Below are positions 25,454 to 33,646 of a stretch of 64,000 nt of DNA, one piece after another (the first letter of the stretch is position 1; the number at the start of each line of letters is the position of its first letter). Position numbers and translations under genes: made by a program. The DNA is from Psychrobacter immobilis (GTDB lineage Bacteria > Pseudomonadota > Gammaproteobacteria > Pseudomonadales > Moraxellaceae), in the NCBI RefSeq assembly GCF_904846175.1, contig NZ_CAJGZM010000002.1, positions 1 through 64,000 on the forward strand. Direction: 5' to 3'. Under the pieces are notes generated by a model. That model had not been told where the DNA came from, made no database searches, and saw only the letters and a list, made by a program, of their open reading frames with translations.

Positions 25454-26950
25454 ATGAAAAGTATCCAGCAACGGCTATTAACATCTCTACTGATTGGTTT
25501 ACCTCTGCTTTGGGTACTCACCTCTAGCTTTATTGCGTGGCGTTTATGGCACGAAATCAATGAGATGAATGATACGCAGATTACCCAAGTTGCCCGTTAC
25601 TTAATAGGTGTCGCTCCTAAAAACGATGATGATAGAGACGACCACCATGATAGGGAAGATTATGAGCAAGAGGATAGTAAAAATAAAAAGAAGCGTCCCG
25701 CCAAAATATACAACCTAGAAAGTAAGCAGCTATCAGGTGACCTTGGCGAAGCTGAAGACGACTATATGGGCTTTGCCATTTGGGATAAAAAAGGACGTCT
25801 ATTGATGGCTGATGAAAATGGTCAGTCATTTGCTTTTTTGCCAGACCAACGTGGGTTTTTAGAAGAACAGGATTCTGCCTATCAGCGCCTTAACCCTTTT
25901 AGTAAGCGCTGGCGTTTATTTTATGTGCATGATAACCACGATGATAAGCATGAAGGTCGGGTGATTGCCGTTGGTCAAAACCTTGAATCTCGCCAAGGGA
26001 TGATTGTTGATGCTATGTCTGTACAAGTACTACCAATGTTAATTGGTCTATTTGCCTTTATGGCTTTGGTGGTCTTATTGATTCGACGCGGCTTTATGCC
26101 ATTAACTCAGATTAGTGCCGAGCTTGAACAGCGTCAACCGCAAGATGACAGTCCCATCACAGCAGACGTACCGAAAGAGATTCAGCCTTTGGTTATAGCG
26201 TTGAATGCCTTATTTGTGAAAGTTGCTGATACCTTAGCCCGTGAGCAACGCTTTACCGCGGATGCTTCGCATGAGCTTAGAAGCCCACTGGCGGCATTAA
26301 AACTACAAGCTGACTTATTACAGCAGCAGATATTGCAATTGTCTGGCTTAGAATCTGGCGTGGAAGATAATAATCAGCTGTTTTATCATGCCCAAAAAAT
26401 CAGCGACGGTATTGAGCGCGCCACGCATTTAGTTGATCAACTGCTGATTTTGGCTAAAATAGAACCACAACAACAATTGCCCCCTGAGCAATTAGAAAAA
26501 CCAGATTGGCTGCTACTGACAGATATTGTCCTTAGTGATATCAATCGTCTGGCGCGTGAAAAACATATTCAGTTAAAACGTACCGTGAACTGCGATAATC
26601 CTGCTGACATTCTCCCCATTCTTATCAATCCCATTTTATTTAAACTATTAATTCGCAACCTGTTAGACAATGCTATTCGCTATTGTCCCGAAGGCTCATT
26701 GATTGAACTTCAACTTGATAGTAATGCGATTAGAGTGGTTGATAATGGCTTAGGTGTAGAGCCAGAACAACTCACTCGCTTGAGCGAACGCTTTTATCGT
26801 CCAGCCGGTCAAAGCCAATTAGGTAGCGGTCTTGGACTATCAATTACCAATCGAATAGCAGAGCTTCATGGTCTCAAATTGGAGTTTACCAACCGCTCCG
26901 AGCCAGACACTGGCTTTATCGTAACAGTCAGAAATAAAAATGAACTATAA
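25454..26950 (+). CDS. Sensor histidine kinase with Asp/His-rich periplasmic segment
   Basis: Membrane sensor kinase of 498 residues. Helices: LLIGLPLLWVLTSSFIAW and MLIGLFAFMALVVLLI (about 190-205), enclosing a periplasmic sensor. The phospho-His is in FTADASHELRSPLAALK; the ATPase has NLLDNAIRYCPEG and GSGLGLSITNRI. The periplasmic part contains a charged run with DDDRDDHHDREDYEQEDSKN just after the first helix, which could bind cations or metals; PmrB of Salmonella uses acidic periplasmic residues to sense iron. The start at 25454 removes an upstream extension with no family features. Confidence 0.88.
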   Translation: MKSIQQRLLTSLLIGLPLLWVLTSSFIAWRLWHEINEMNDTQITQVARYLIGVAPKNDDDRDDHHDREDYEQEDSKNKKKRPAKIYNLESKQLSGDLGEAEDDYMGFAIWDKKGRLLMADENGQSFAFLPDQRGFLEEQDSAYQRLNPFSKRWRLFYVHDNHDDKHEGRVIAVGQNLESRQGMIVDAMSVQVLPMLIGLFAFMALVVLLIRRGFMPLTQISAELEQRQPQDDSPITADVPKEIQPLVIALNALFVKVADTLAREQRFTADASHELRSPLAALKLQADLLQQQILQLSGLESGVEDNNQLFYHAQKISDGIERATHLVDQLLILAKIEPQQQLPPEQLEKPDWLLLTDIVLSDINRLAREKHIQLKRTVNCDNPADILPILINPILFKLLIRNLLDNAIRYCPEGSLIELQLDSNAIRVVDNGLGVEPEQLTRLSERFYRPAGQSQLGSGLGLSITNRIAELHGLKLEFTNRSEPDTGFIVTVRNKNEL

Positions 26951-26968
26951 GCATTTAAAATAAGCTGT

Positions 26969-27001
26969 CTTAAGCTTGAGTTAATATTCACCCCGTATGC
27001 T
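26969..27001 (+). promoter_or_regulatory. PmrA-like box and promoter of the second PepSY/ApbE operon
   Basis: CTTAAG-CTTGA-GTTAAT (26969-26985), 10 bp, then TATGCT (26996-27001), 38 bp before the PepSY ATG. Confidence 0.65.
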
Positions 27002-27038
27002 GTTTGTATTCCCTACTAACATATACGGAGTACATCCT

Positions 27039-27575
27039 ATGAGCCTATCTCTATTAAAACCCTTATTATTGACTGTCAGTGCGACCTCACTAGTATTCTT
27101 TGGTGGTGTCATCGCCTTATCTGCCCAATCGCCTAGCGCTGATAGCGTGCTGTCAGTGGTTAACCCCGTCACGCAACCTCAATTTACTCAACCCTCATCG
27201 CTTGCTGCCCTCAGCGCTGCGCAAGCCATCGCCCTTGCCAAACAAGATGTACCCAATGCGATATTGCAAGCAGAGCCAGAGCTTATCAACTATAACGGCA
27301 CCGCCGCTTATGAAGTGTTATTCGACAGTGGTACTACTTATATTGACGCCAACTTTGGTGCCATTCTCAATCCAGTCGCGACCAGTAATGATTACGTTGA
27401 GAGCTATGATTACGACGATGATGATGATGATGACCATAAGGATAAGCATCATGATGATAAACACGACAAAGAAAAGCATCACGATAAGTATGACAAAAAA
27501 AATAGTCGCCTAATCGCTACGAGCTATCAGCAATATGATGAGGATGGCTTTGATGGGGGTAGCTACGATGACTAA
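27039..27575 (+). CDS. Exported PepSY-like protein with Asp/His/Lys-rich tail
   Basis: Protein of 178 residues with a signal or anchor helix (LLKPLLLTVSATSLVFFGGV). One PepSY-like repeat follows (LSAAQAIALAKQDVPNAILQ, then TYIDANFGAILNP). The C-terminal third is a charged run of Asp, His and Lys (DYDDDDDDDHKDKHHDDKHD and more), likely a cation- or metal-binding tail. GGAG lies upstream of the ATG at 27039. It follows the sensor kinase, whose periplasmic loop also has an Asp/His-rich run, so the two may share a ligand. The next gene overlaps its stop by 8 bp. Confidence 0.78.
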   Translation: MSLSLLKPLLLTVSATSLVFFGGVIALSAQSPSADSVLSVVNPVTQPQFTQPSSLAALSAAQAIALAKQDVPNAILQAEPELINYNGTAAYEVLFDSGTTYIDANFGAILNPVATSNDYVESYDYDDDDDDDHKDKHHDDKHDKEKHHDKYDKKNSRLIATSYQQYDEDGFDGGSYDD

Positions 27576-27882
27576 TACCAAACCACATCAGGCTAAAACC
27601 GTGAATAAGACGACTAAAAAAGTAGATCCTTTTGCCTCTCTTAAAAGTAGCATTATGCTGGTCTCAATTGCAGGCACCATGGCGGGATGGCTAGTATTAC
27701 TTAATCAAGAGACAGACACGCCAGCTATGAATACTGCTGTGTTAAGCACTACGGTCTCTCAGAATAGCGAGATGGCTGTTGAGCAAATGCCCATCGTTGA
27801 TATCAGCCAGTTGCGGCAGGTCAATGAGGTAGCACCTGTTCAGGCAATAAGAGTGGTCGCCCGTACACGTTCTTCTCAATAA
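27568..27882 (+). CDS. Small single-helix membrane protein
   Basis: Unrecognised protein of 104 residues. A basic N-terminus (MTNTKPHQAKTVNKTTKKVD) is followed by one helix (IMLVSIAGTMAGWLVLL) and an outward tail of about 55 residues. The start overlaps the preceding PepSY gene by 8 bp (translational coupling). It lies between PepSY and ApbE genes in an electron-transfer operon and could be a membrane tether or partner. It lacks the D-x-x-(S/T)-G-A-(S/T) motif expected of an ApbE flavinylation target. Confidence 0.6.
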   Translation: MTNTKPHQAKTVNKTTKKVDPFASLKSSIMLVSIAGTMAGWLVLLNQETDTPAMNTAVLSTTVSQNSEMAVEQMPIVDISQLRQVNEVAPVQAIRVVARTRSSQ

Positions 27883-27937
27883 GTGAAGAGAAATTTAACG
27901 GTGACTGAATTTAAGTTTGTGGTAAAGGAAACGGCAA

Positions 27938-29110
27938 ATGCAAACCAATATGCCTGATAGCAACATACCTGAACTGGTAACGATTAAACTATTCGCCATG
28001 GGTTGTCATATTCAAATCAGCTTGAATACCACAAGGCTTAACCCGCGTTATTCACAGATAGCCATAAACCAGCAAATTGCTTTGCTAACAAGTGATATTC
28101 AAAAACGCATAGCGCAATGGGAACACATTTTCAGTCGTTTTCATGAGACCAGTGAGCTGATGCAACTTAATAGCCATACCAATCAATGGACTAAAGTGAG
28201 TGCAGAGTTATTTGAAGTTTTACAACGCGCTATTCATTTTGTCTCAAAGACTCAAGGTTTGGTAACACCAACTTTACTGAAAGAACTTTGGTCAGCAGGT
28301 TATCAGCATTCATTTGAGACTTTGCCCAAAATGTCTGAGCCATGTGTGACCATCATTGGTTCAAAGGCTAGCTCATCAAAGATTAGCTCAAATACCTCCT
28401 CAAACATTAACTTAAATACCAGTACAGATTTGCAAGATGCATCTATAACGAAAAATTTTAAATTAAACCATGCCAATCAACAAATAGGGCGTATCCAACT
28501 GCGCCAGTTAACTGACGGGCAGCATCAAGTATACCTGCCAGCTGACATGGCACTAGATCTGAATGGCTATGTCAAAGGCTGGTGCGCCATGCAACTGGCT
28601 GAGCATATTAGCCACGTTCATGACTGGCAAATTCCCTGCTTAGTAGATATGGGTGGAGATATGGCAATTGGTGTTCCAACAGAACAAATAGATAAACCCA
28701 TTACTTGGGGAGTAGCTATTGCTAAACCGTATTTTGCTAATGATGAGGAAGTCCACGATGATGAAGATGTAGCAATCCTTGCCATTAATTCGGGCGCTGT
28801 CGCCACCTCTGGGCAAGACTATCGTCGCTGGTGGCACGACGGTCGTTGGCAACATCATTTGATCCATCCTCATTACTCTCGTCCAGTAAGCAGTGACGTT
28901 TTAACAGCAACCGTATTGACTACTGACACGCTAACAGCGGAGGTATATGCAAAATACTGCGTGCTTCTTGGCGTTACAGAGGCGATGGCATGGCTTAATA
29001 AGCATGATATTGCTGCGCTCTTAATCGATACGAATAACAAAGCGTTGGTGACAGCTGCTATGCATCCAAATTTAATCCAAGAAAACTTGATTGCTAGCAT
29101 AGGAGCATAA
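27938..29110 (+). CDS. apbE: FAD:protein FMN transferase, ApbE family
   Basis: ApbE transfers FMN from FAD to a Thr/Ser of membrane redox proteins, needing Mg. Features: FAMGCHIQISL near the N-terminus, the FSRFHETSELMQLN segment, LDLNGYVKGWCAMQLAEHI (the family DxGGIAKGYA region), LVDMGGDMAIGV, the NSGAVATSGQDYR motif and HLIHPHYSRPVSSDVLTATVL with TDTLTAEVYAK near the end. Length is 390 residues, with an Asn/Ser-rich insert near residue 145-165. No signal peptide or lipobox is seen, unlike many periplasmic ApbE proteins, so it may act in the cytoplasm. It sits directly before a ferric-reductase-like gene. Confidence 0.9.
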   Translation: MQTNMPDSNIPELVTIKLFAMGCHIQISLNTTRLNPRYSQIAINQQIALLTSDIQKRIAQWEHIFSRFHETSELMQLNSHTNQWTKVSAELFEVLQRAIHFVSKTQGLVTPTLLKELWSAGYQHSFETLPKMSEPCVTIIGSKASSSKISSNTSSNINLNTSTDLQDASITKNFKLNHANQQIGRIQLRQLTDGQHQVYLPADMALDLNGYVKGWCAMQLAEHISHVHDWQIPCLVDMGGDMAIGVPTEQIDKPITWGVAIAKPYFANDEEVHDDEDVAILAINSGAVATSGQDYRRWWHDGRWQHHLIHPHYSRPVSSDVLTATVLTTDTLTAEVYAKYCVLLGVTEAMAWLNKHDIAALLIDTNNKALVTAAMHPNLIQENLIASIGA

Positions 29111-29112
29111 TT

Positions 29113-29796
29113 ATGAACATTAATAATCCTACCAACACTCAAACTGTTTTCAAAACAAACCTTCTTACTAAGGCGCTATGCATTGGCTTAATCTTAACCA
29201 TTGCTATTGGTGTCGGCAGCTATGCGTTGTTAACTTGGGGAGAGAGAGTTTCTCAGCTACTGACAGCCACGGATAAACATTTCTGGTATTTATCACGGGC
29301 AAGTGGTGTTATCGCTTATACGTTATTTTGGCTGGCAGTCGTTTTTGGTTTATTGCTCAGCACTCGTTTAGGCAAGCATTTTAATATGGCACGAGTATTT
29401 GCCTTACATCAGTATTTAAGTCTGATAGCAGTGGGTTTTGCCGCGTTCCATGCGGGTATCTTATTAGCAGATAATTTCTTAAATCTTAACTTATGGCAAA
29501 TTTTACTGCCTTTTGGTTTCCAAACTGAGCGTGTGGGCGTTGCATTAGGACAATTGGGGTTTTGGCTATTATTCATCTGCGCTTTTAGCTTTTATATTAA
29601 GAAGTATATTGGACAATCAGCATGGCGCTGGCTACACTTTTTAACCTTTATGGCTTACATGTTTATTAGTATTCATGTATTTATGGTCGGCTCAGACAGT
29701 CGAGCGCTGCCTTTATTGTTATTTTATGCAGCTAGTCAAACGACAGTCTTTGTACTGATGACCTATCGATTATTGGCGCTAAAACAAGCCAAATAA
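29113..29796 (+). CDS. Ferric-reductase-like transmembrane protein
   Basis: Six-helix membrane protein of 227 residues of the ferric reductase/MsrQ-like transmembrane type. His in ARVFALHQYLSLIAVGFAAFH and in WRWLHFLTFMAYMFISIHVF would ligate two b haems. LSRASGVIAYTLFWLAVVFG is a typical first helix of this family. It starts 3 bp after the apbE stop, so the two are co-translated. With the upstream PepSY protein it resembles membrane modules that move electrons across the membrane to flavin or metal acceptors; the acceptor here is unknown. Confidence 0.85.
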   Translation: MNINNPTNTQTVFKTNLLTKALCIGLILTIAIGVGSYALLTWGERVSQLLTATDKHFWYLSRASGVIAYTLFWLAVVFGLLLSTRLGKHFNMARVFALHQYLSLIAVGFAAFHAGILLADNFLNLNLWQILLPFGFQTERVGVALGQLGFWLLFICAFSFYIKKYIGQSAWRWLHFLTFMAYMFISIHVFMVGSDSRALPLLLFYAASQTTVFVLMTYRLLALKQAK

Positions 29797-29889
29797 TTAT
29801 GCATGAAGAGTTGTGAAGTTGTAAGCAGTTATAAGCTACACTGACATATTCTAATTCATGTCAACACCGTTTGAGGTTTGAAGATATCT

Positions 29890-30588
29890 ATGCACCATTC
29901 TATTCATGATGAAGTACATTTAAGCAATCGCAATCATTGGTTAAGAGCGGCAGTACTGGGCGCGAATGATGGCTTGATTTCAACCGCTAGCTTGCTGGTC
30001 GGTGTCGCTGCAGCAAGTACGAGCAGTCAGACATTACTACTGACAGGAATGGCAGCGTTGACAGCAGGCGCTTTATCAATGGCAGCTGGTGAATATATTT
30101 CAGTATCATCACAAGCAGATACCGAAAAGGCAGATTTGGATAAAGAGTTACATGAGCTGACTCATAACGCTGAGCGCGAGCTGTTTGAGCTGACGAAAAT
30201 TTATGAGACACGCGGACTCGATCACGTATTGGCACATCAAGTTGCGGTAGCATTGACTGAGCACAATGCACTTGAAGCTCACGCCCGAGATGAGATTGGC
30301 TTAACGGATTTAAGTCAAGCTAAGCCGATTCATGCGTCAGTAGCTTCTGGATTATCTTTCATTGCTGGGGCGATATTACCGATTATGGGTATTCTGCTGT
30401 TGCCAGCACAAACACTGGTTTGGTCATTATCATCTTTGACCATAATAGGCTTAGCGCTACTTGGGGTAATATCGGCGCGTTTGGGTGGCGCACCTGTTAT
30501 TCCTGCTACTGCTCGAGTAGTCATTTGGGGCGTGCTAGCGATGGTTGCAACCTCATTGATTGGAGGGTTATTTGGCGTGGCTGTCTAG
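29890..30588 (+). CDS. VIT1/CCC1-family divalent metal transporter
   Basis: Iron/manganese transporter of the VIT1/CCC1 family (232 residues). The family signature WLRAAVLGANDGLISTASLLVGV opens helix 1, followed by GALSMAAGEYISVSSQADTEKADL, both containing the conserved metal-path residues. Five helices are expected, with a cytoplasmic helical hairpin carrying Glu/His. The ATG at 29890 is chosen over a TTG at 29878. It stands alone between the ferric-reductase-like gene and dedA, and would export or sequester Fe(II)/Mn(II). No PmrA-like box was found upstream. Confidence 0.9.
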   Translation: MHHSIHDEVHLSNRNHWLRAAVLGANDGLISTASLLVGVAAASTSSQTLLLTGMAALTAGALSMAAGEYISVSSQADTEKADLDKELHELTHNAERELFELTKIYETRGLDHVLAHQVAVALTEHNALEAHARDEIGLTDLSQAKPIHASVASGLSFIAGAILPIMGILLLPAQTLVWSLSSLTIIGLALLGVISARLGGAPVIPATARVVIWGVLAMVATSLIGGLFGVAV

Positions 30589-30649
30589 CGTTCACTACAT
30601 CTCTAAAAACAAGCTATCACTTCAAACTATTTCTAATATTAGCCATCAC

Positions 30650-30684
30650 CTTAACGCTATCTTAACGCCAAGCTAAGTTATGAT
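30650..30684 (+). promoter_or_regulatory. PmrA-like box and promoter of dedA
   Basis: CTTAAC-GCTAT-CTTAAC (30650-30666), 12 bp, then TATGAT (30679-30684), 86 bp before the dedA ATG. Confidence 0.7.
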
Positions 30685-30770
30685 AATAGAGGTACAAATA
30701 GAAGTGCATGATATATTGGCTCATGGTACATGGTTCAAAAATTACATCGGTTACTTAACAAGGTATTTCA

Positions 30771-31400
30771 ATGAGTCAGGTAAGCGCGTGGGTACTAATT
30801 ATCATGGCAAAATTTGGCTATCTCGGTATTATCTTTGCTATGTTTGCTGAAAATGTTTTTCCGCCCATACCTTCTGAGCTAATCATGCCTGCCGCTGGTT
30901 TTGCGGTGGCAAGAGGTGATTTAAACTTAATATTAGTCATCCTAGCAGGTACGCTTGGCTCGGTAATAGGAGCACTGCCGTTATATTATCTAGGGCGCTT
31001 ACTGAATGAAGACCGCTTAATGGTATTTACTGAAAAATACGGCAAATACGTATTCGTTAAGCCTAGTGATATAAGTTCCTCTAGTGTTTGGTTTGATAAA
31101 CATGGCAGCAAAGCGGTCTTCTTTGGACGTATGGTGCCGGGTATTCGCTCACTTATATCCATCCCTGCGGGAATGAGTAAAATGCCGATGCTTCCTTTTT
31201 TGGTATTTACTGCTTTGGGCTCAAGCATTTGGACAAGCTTATTAACCATTGCTGGCTATTATTTTGGTGAGAATTACGAAGTGATTGAGACTATGCTAGC
31301 GCCGTACTCTAAGGGTTTCTTATTACTCGCTGTGGTTATTATTATTGCTTGGTTTATCAAACGTCGTTTAACGGCTCGACGTAATATCGATAGTATTTAA
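30771..31400 (+). CDS. DedA/VTT-family membrane protein
   Basis: DedA family protein of 209 residues, thought to flip undecaprenyl phosphate or phospholipids. Hallmarks: FAENVFPPIPSELIMPAAGF at the N-terminus, the GSVIGALPLYYLGR segment, and FFGRMVPGIRSLISIPAGMSKM with the essential Arg and the re-entrant loop. DedA proteins are needed for polymyxin resistance and lipid A modification in several Gram-negatives, which agrees with the PmrA-like box upstream and the nearby eptA and dgkA. Confidence 0.92.
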   Translation: MSQVSAWVLIIMAKFGYLGIIFAMFAENVFPPIPSELIMPAAGFAVARGDLNLILVILAGTLGSVIGALPLYYLGRLLNEDRLMVFTEKYGKYVFVKPSDISSSSVWFDKHGSKAVFFGRMVPGIRSLISIPAGMSKMPMLPFLVFTALGSSIWTSLLTIAGYYFGENYEVIETMLAPYSKGFLLLAVVIIIAWFIKRRLTARRNIDSI

Positions 31401-31522
31401 TTGAAAACATAGTTGTTTATCTGCTGTAGTGAACGACCCTTGTATTCAGTTTAATAAGATAGGGCTAGTAAAATTTTAAAAAGCGTGTCATAAATAAGAT
31501 CACACAACAAAGGAATGTTGTC

Positions 31523-32137
31523 ATGAGCCAGCTTGTATTCGACAAAGTCGTATTACGTTACTACAAGCGATTATGGACACTATTATTGCTGGCAGGTTGT
31601 ACGGTGATTAGCCATGCTGCTACCTATAAAATTGAGCCTGACCATTCCAACGTACGCTTCGCTATTGACCACCTCAAAACCTCTGCTACCACTGGCGGCT
31701 TCTATAATGTGACCGGAATACTCCAGTATGACCCGAGCGCAAAAACCGGCGACATCTCTCTTATTATTCCGATAAAGTCCTTAAATACCGGTAACAAGAT
31801 TTTTAATCTTAAACTGATGGGACCTGATTTTTTTAATATGGAACAGTATCCATTAGCACGTTTTGAATCTACCAAATGGCATTTCAGCTCTGACAAAGAC
31901 AATCCAAAGGTCGCACGAGTGGATGGCAAGCTAACCTTAAACGGTCAGACCCATCCTATTAGCTTACTGGCGACCAAATTTAATTGTTACCTGAGCTCTG
32001 CACTTAATAGAACGGTCTGTGGCGGCAACTTTACCGCCACGATTGACCGTACTCAGTGGAACATCAAAAAATATGTCTTATTTGGTATGACTAAAAACTT
32101 GACTTTAAATATTCAAGTTGAAGCAGCTAAACAGTAG
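31523..32137 (+). CDS. YceI-family periplasmic lipocalin-like protein
   Basis: Exported protein of 204 residues. Signal region LLLLAGCTVISHAATYKIEP allows cleavage after SHA or, less likely, lipidation at the Cys. The mature domain begins with the YceI signature YKIEPDHSNVRFAIDHL and includes ARFESTKWHFS and TIDRTQWNIKKYVLFG. YceI folds bind long isoprenoid or amphipathic ligands and often neighbour b-type cytochromes. Here it begins a set with two c-type cytochromes and an amine oxidase, so it may handle the quinone or a hydrophobic substrate. AAAGGA precedes the start. Confidence 0.88.
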   Translation: MSQLVFDKVVLRYYKRLWTLLLLAGCTVISHAATYKIEPDHSNVRFAIDHLKTSATTGGFYNVTGILQYDPSAKTGDISLIIPIKSLNTGNKIFNLKLMGPDFFNMEQYPLARFESTKWHFSSDKDNPKVARVDGKLTLNGQTHPISLLATKFNCYLSSALNRTVCGGNFTATIDRTQWNIKKYVLFGMTKNLTLNIQVEAAKQ

Positions 32138-32225
32138 TTTTTTAAGTTTAGTAAATAATCAGCGTGTCATAGAGTTATAGCCAACGTTATTAAAAATGAG
32201 TTTTTGCCAGCCTAGCGAGGATACT

Positions 32226-33557
32226 ATGAAGCCAATTTCTATAATGTTATCAGCACTTGTACTTAGTATGGCTTCCAGCGCTGTCATGGCTGATAGCGCT
32301 GGCTTAACTCATGCGATAAGCTTACCCAATGTCAGCCTTGCCAATAGTAATCTTGCCAATCGCGGTGCCTATATCGCCCGTACTGCTGACTGTATGGCGT
32401 GTCATCGCGAGAACTATAGCGGCGGCGTCGCGATTGAAACCCCGATTGGCAATATTTATTCAACCAATATCACGCCTTCTCAACGTTATGGTATTGGCAA
32501 CTATACCGAAAATGACTTTAGAAAAGCGCTGCAAAAAGGTCGGGCGCCTACGCATCAGCTTTATCCTGCAATGCCGTATCCTTCTTATCATGGTATGGCC
32601 GATGCGGATATCAGCGCGTTATTCGCTTACTTTCAAACTGTACCTGCAGTAGAGGAGGCACCTGAAAAAATAACTAAGCTACCATTTCCGTTAAATATCC
32701 GCACTTTAATGCTAGCTTGGAACGTGATTAATGTCCCTTCTACCGAAAACCGCTTAGGACTGACCCAAACCCAGCAACGCGGTGAATACCTGGTGAATAA
32801 TTTAGAGCATTGCGGCACTTGTCATACCCCGCGCAACCTTACGCAAGGTCTTGATAAGAAAAAATACTTATCCGGCGCGCCGCTTGGTAAATGGTATGCA
32901 CCCAACATTACCCCAGATACTGACAGTGGTATCGGGCGTTGGAGCGAGAATGATATCGTCACTTATCTACGTACTGGTATGCTCGATAAACGCGCTTATG
33001 CCGGTGGACCTATGGCTGAAGCGGTCGCCCATAGTACCCGCTATCTAAGCGATGAAGACTTGAGTGCAATGGCTGCTTATTTAAAAGTCGTCCCTATCCT
33101 CAAGACGGACGATTACGTGATACCCGTAGATACATCGCGGCTACCCAGTCCAGTCAGCAGCTCTATTACCTATAATTTAATTGAACAAAAAGACTATCTG
33201 GCGCAGGCAAAATCTATAACTAATACTAATTCTAATAACGACCGAAATTCACCAAAAGCGCTATATCTTGCTGCCTGTGCTAGCTGTCACGGAGTAGATG
33301 GTTACGCGCAGCCCGATGCTCGTTACGCCTCTATCGTAGGACTGAGTAGTATTCGTCGCGTTAAGCCAGACGCGCTGATTAATGTCATTGCTTATGGTGC
33401 AAAAGGGGCGTTAAACACAGCACCCAAAATGCCCGGCTTCGAGAAAGAATTAACTCATGCGCAGATTGCCAGTATTACCAATTACGTGCGGATAAATTTC
33501 GGTGGTCTAGCAACTAGTAATGTGAGTGCTGCTGACGTCAAACGCATATTAAATTAA
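32226..33557 (+). CDS. Tri-haem cytochrome c (dehydrogenase cytochrome subunit type)
   Basis: Periplasmic cytochrome of 443 residues. A signal peptide (MKPISIMLSALVLSMASSAV, cut near VMA-DSA) is followed by three cytochrome c domains with CMACH (about 56-60), CGTCH (196-200) and CASCH (351-355). The layout matches the cytochrome subunits of membrane alcohol and gluconate dehydrogenases (AdhB type), which pass electrons from a periplasmic dehydrogenase to quinone or oxidase. Here no quinoprotein is adjacent; the next gene is a Tat-exported flavin oxidase, which may be its electron donor. GCGAGGA precedes the ATG at 32226. Confidence 0.9.
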   Translation: MKPISIMLSALVLSMASSAVMADSAGLTHAISLPNVSLANSNLANRGAYIARTADCMACHRENYSGGVAIETPIGNIYSTNITPSQRYGIGNYTENDFRKALQKGRAPTHQLYPAMPYPSYHGMADADISALFAYFQTVPAVEEAPEKITKLPFPLNIRTLMLAWNVINVPSTENRLGLTQTQQRGEYLVNNLEHCGTCHTPRNLTQGLDKKKYLSGAPLGKWYAPNITPDTDSGIGRWSENDIVTYLRTGMLDKRAYAGGPMAEAVAHSTRYLSDEDLSAMAAYLKVVPILKTDDYVIPVDTSRLPSPVSSSITYNLIEQKDYLAQAKSITNTNSNNDRNSPKALYLAACASCHGVDGYAQPDARYASIVGLSSIRRVKPDALINVIAYGAKGALNTAPKMPGFEKELTHAQIASITNYVRINFGGLATSNVSAADVKRILN

Positions 33558-33646
33558 GGTCTATTAATCACACTATTAATCTAGCTATAAAAACACCTAA
33601 TACTACCTGATGTCATGGATTACGGTTCTATAACAAGGATAATAAA

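Noticed and set aside
27100..27513. 137-residue plus-strand frame inside the PepSY gene
   Set aside because: Alternative frame of the GAT/CAT-rich tail (Met/Ile/Thr runs); the PepSY frame has a signal peptide, ribosome site and domain.
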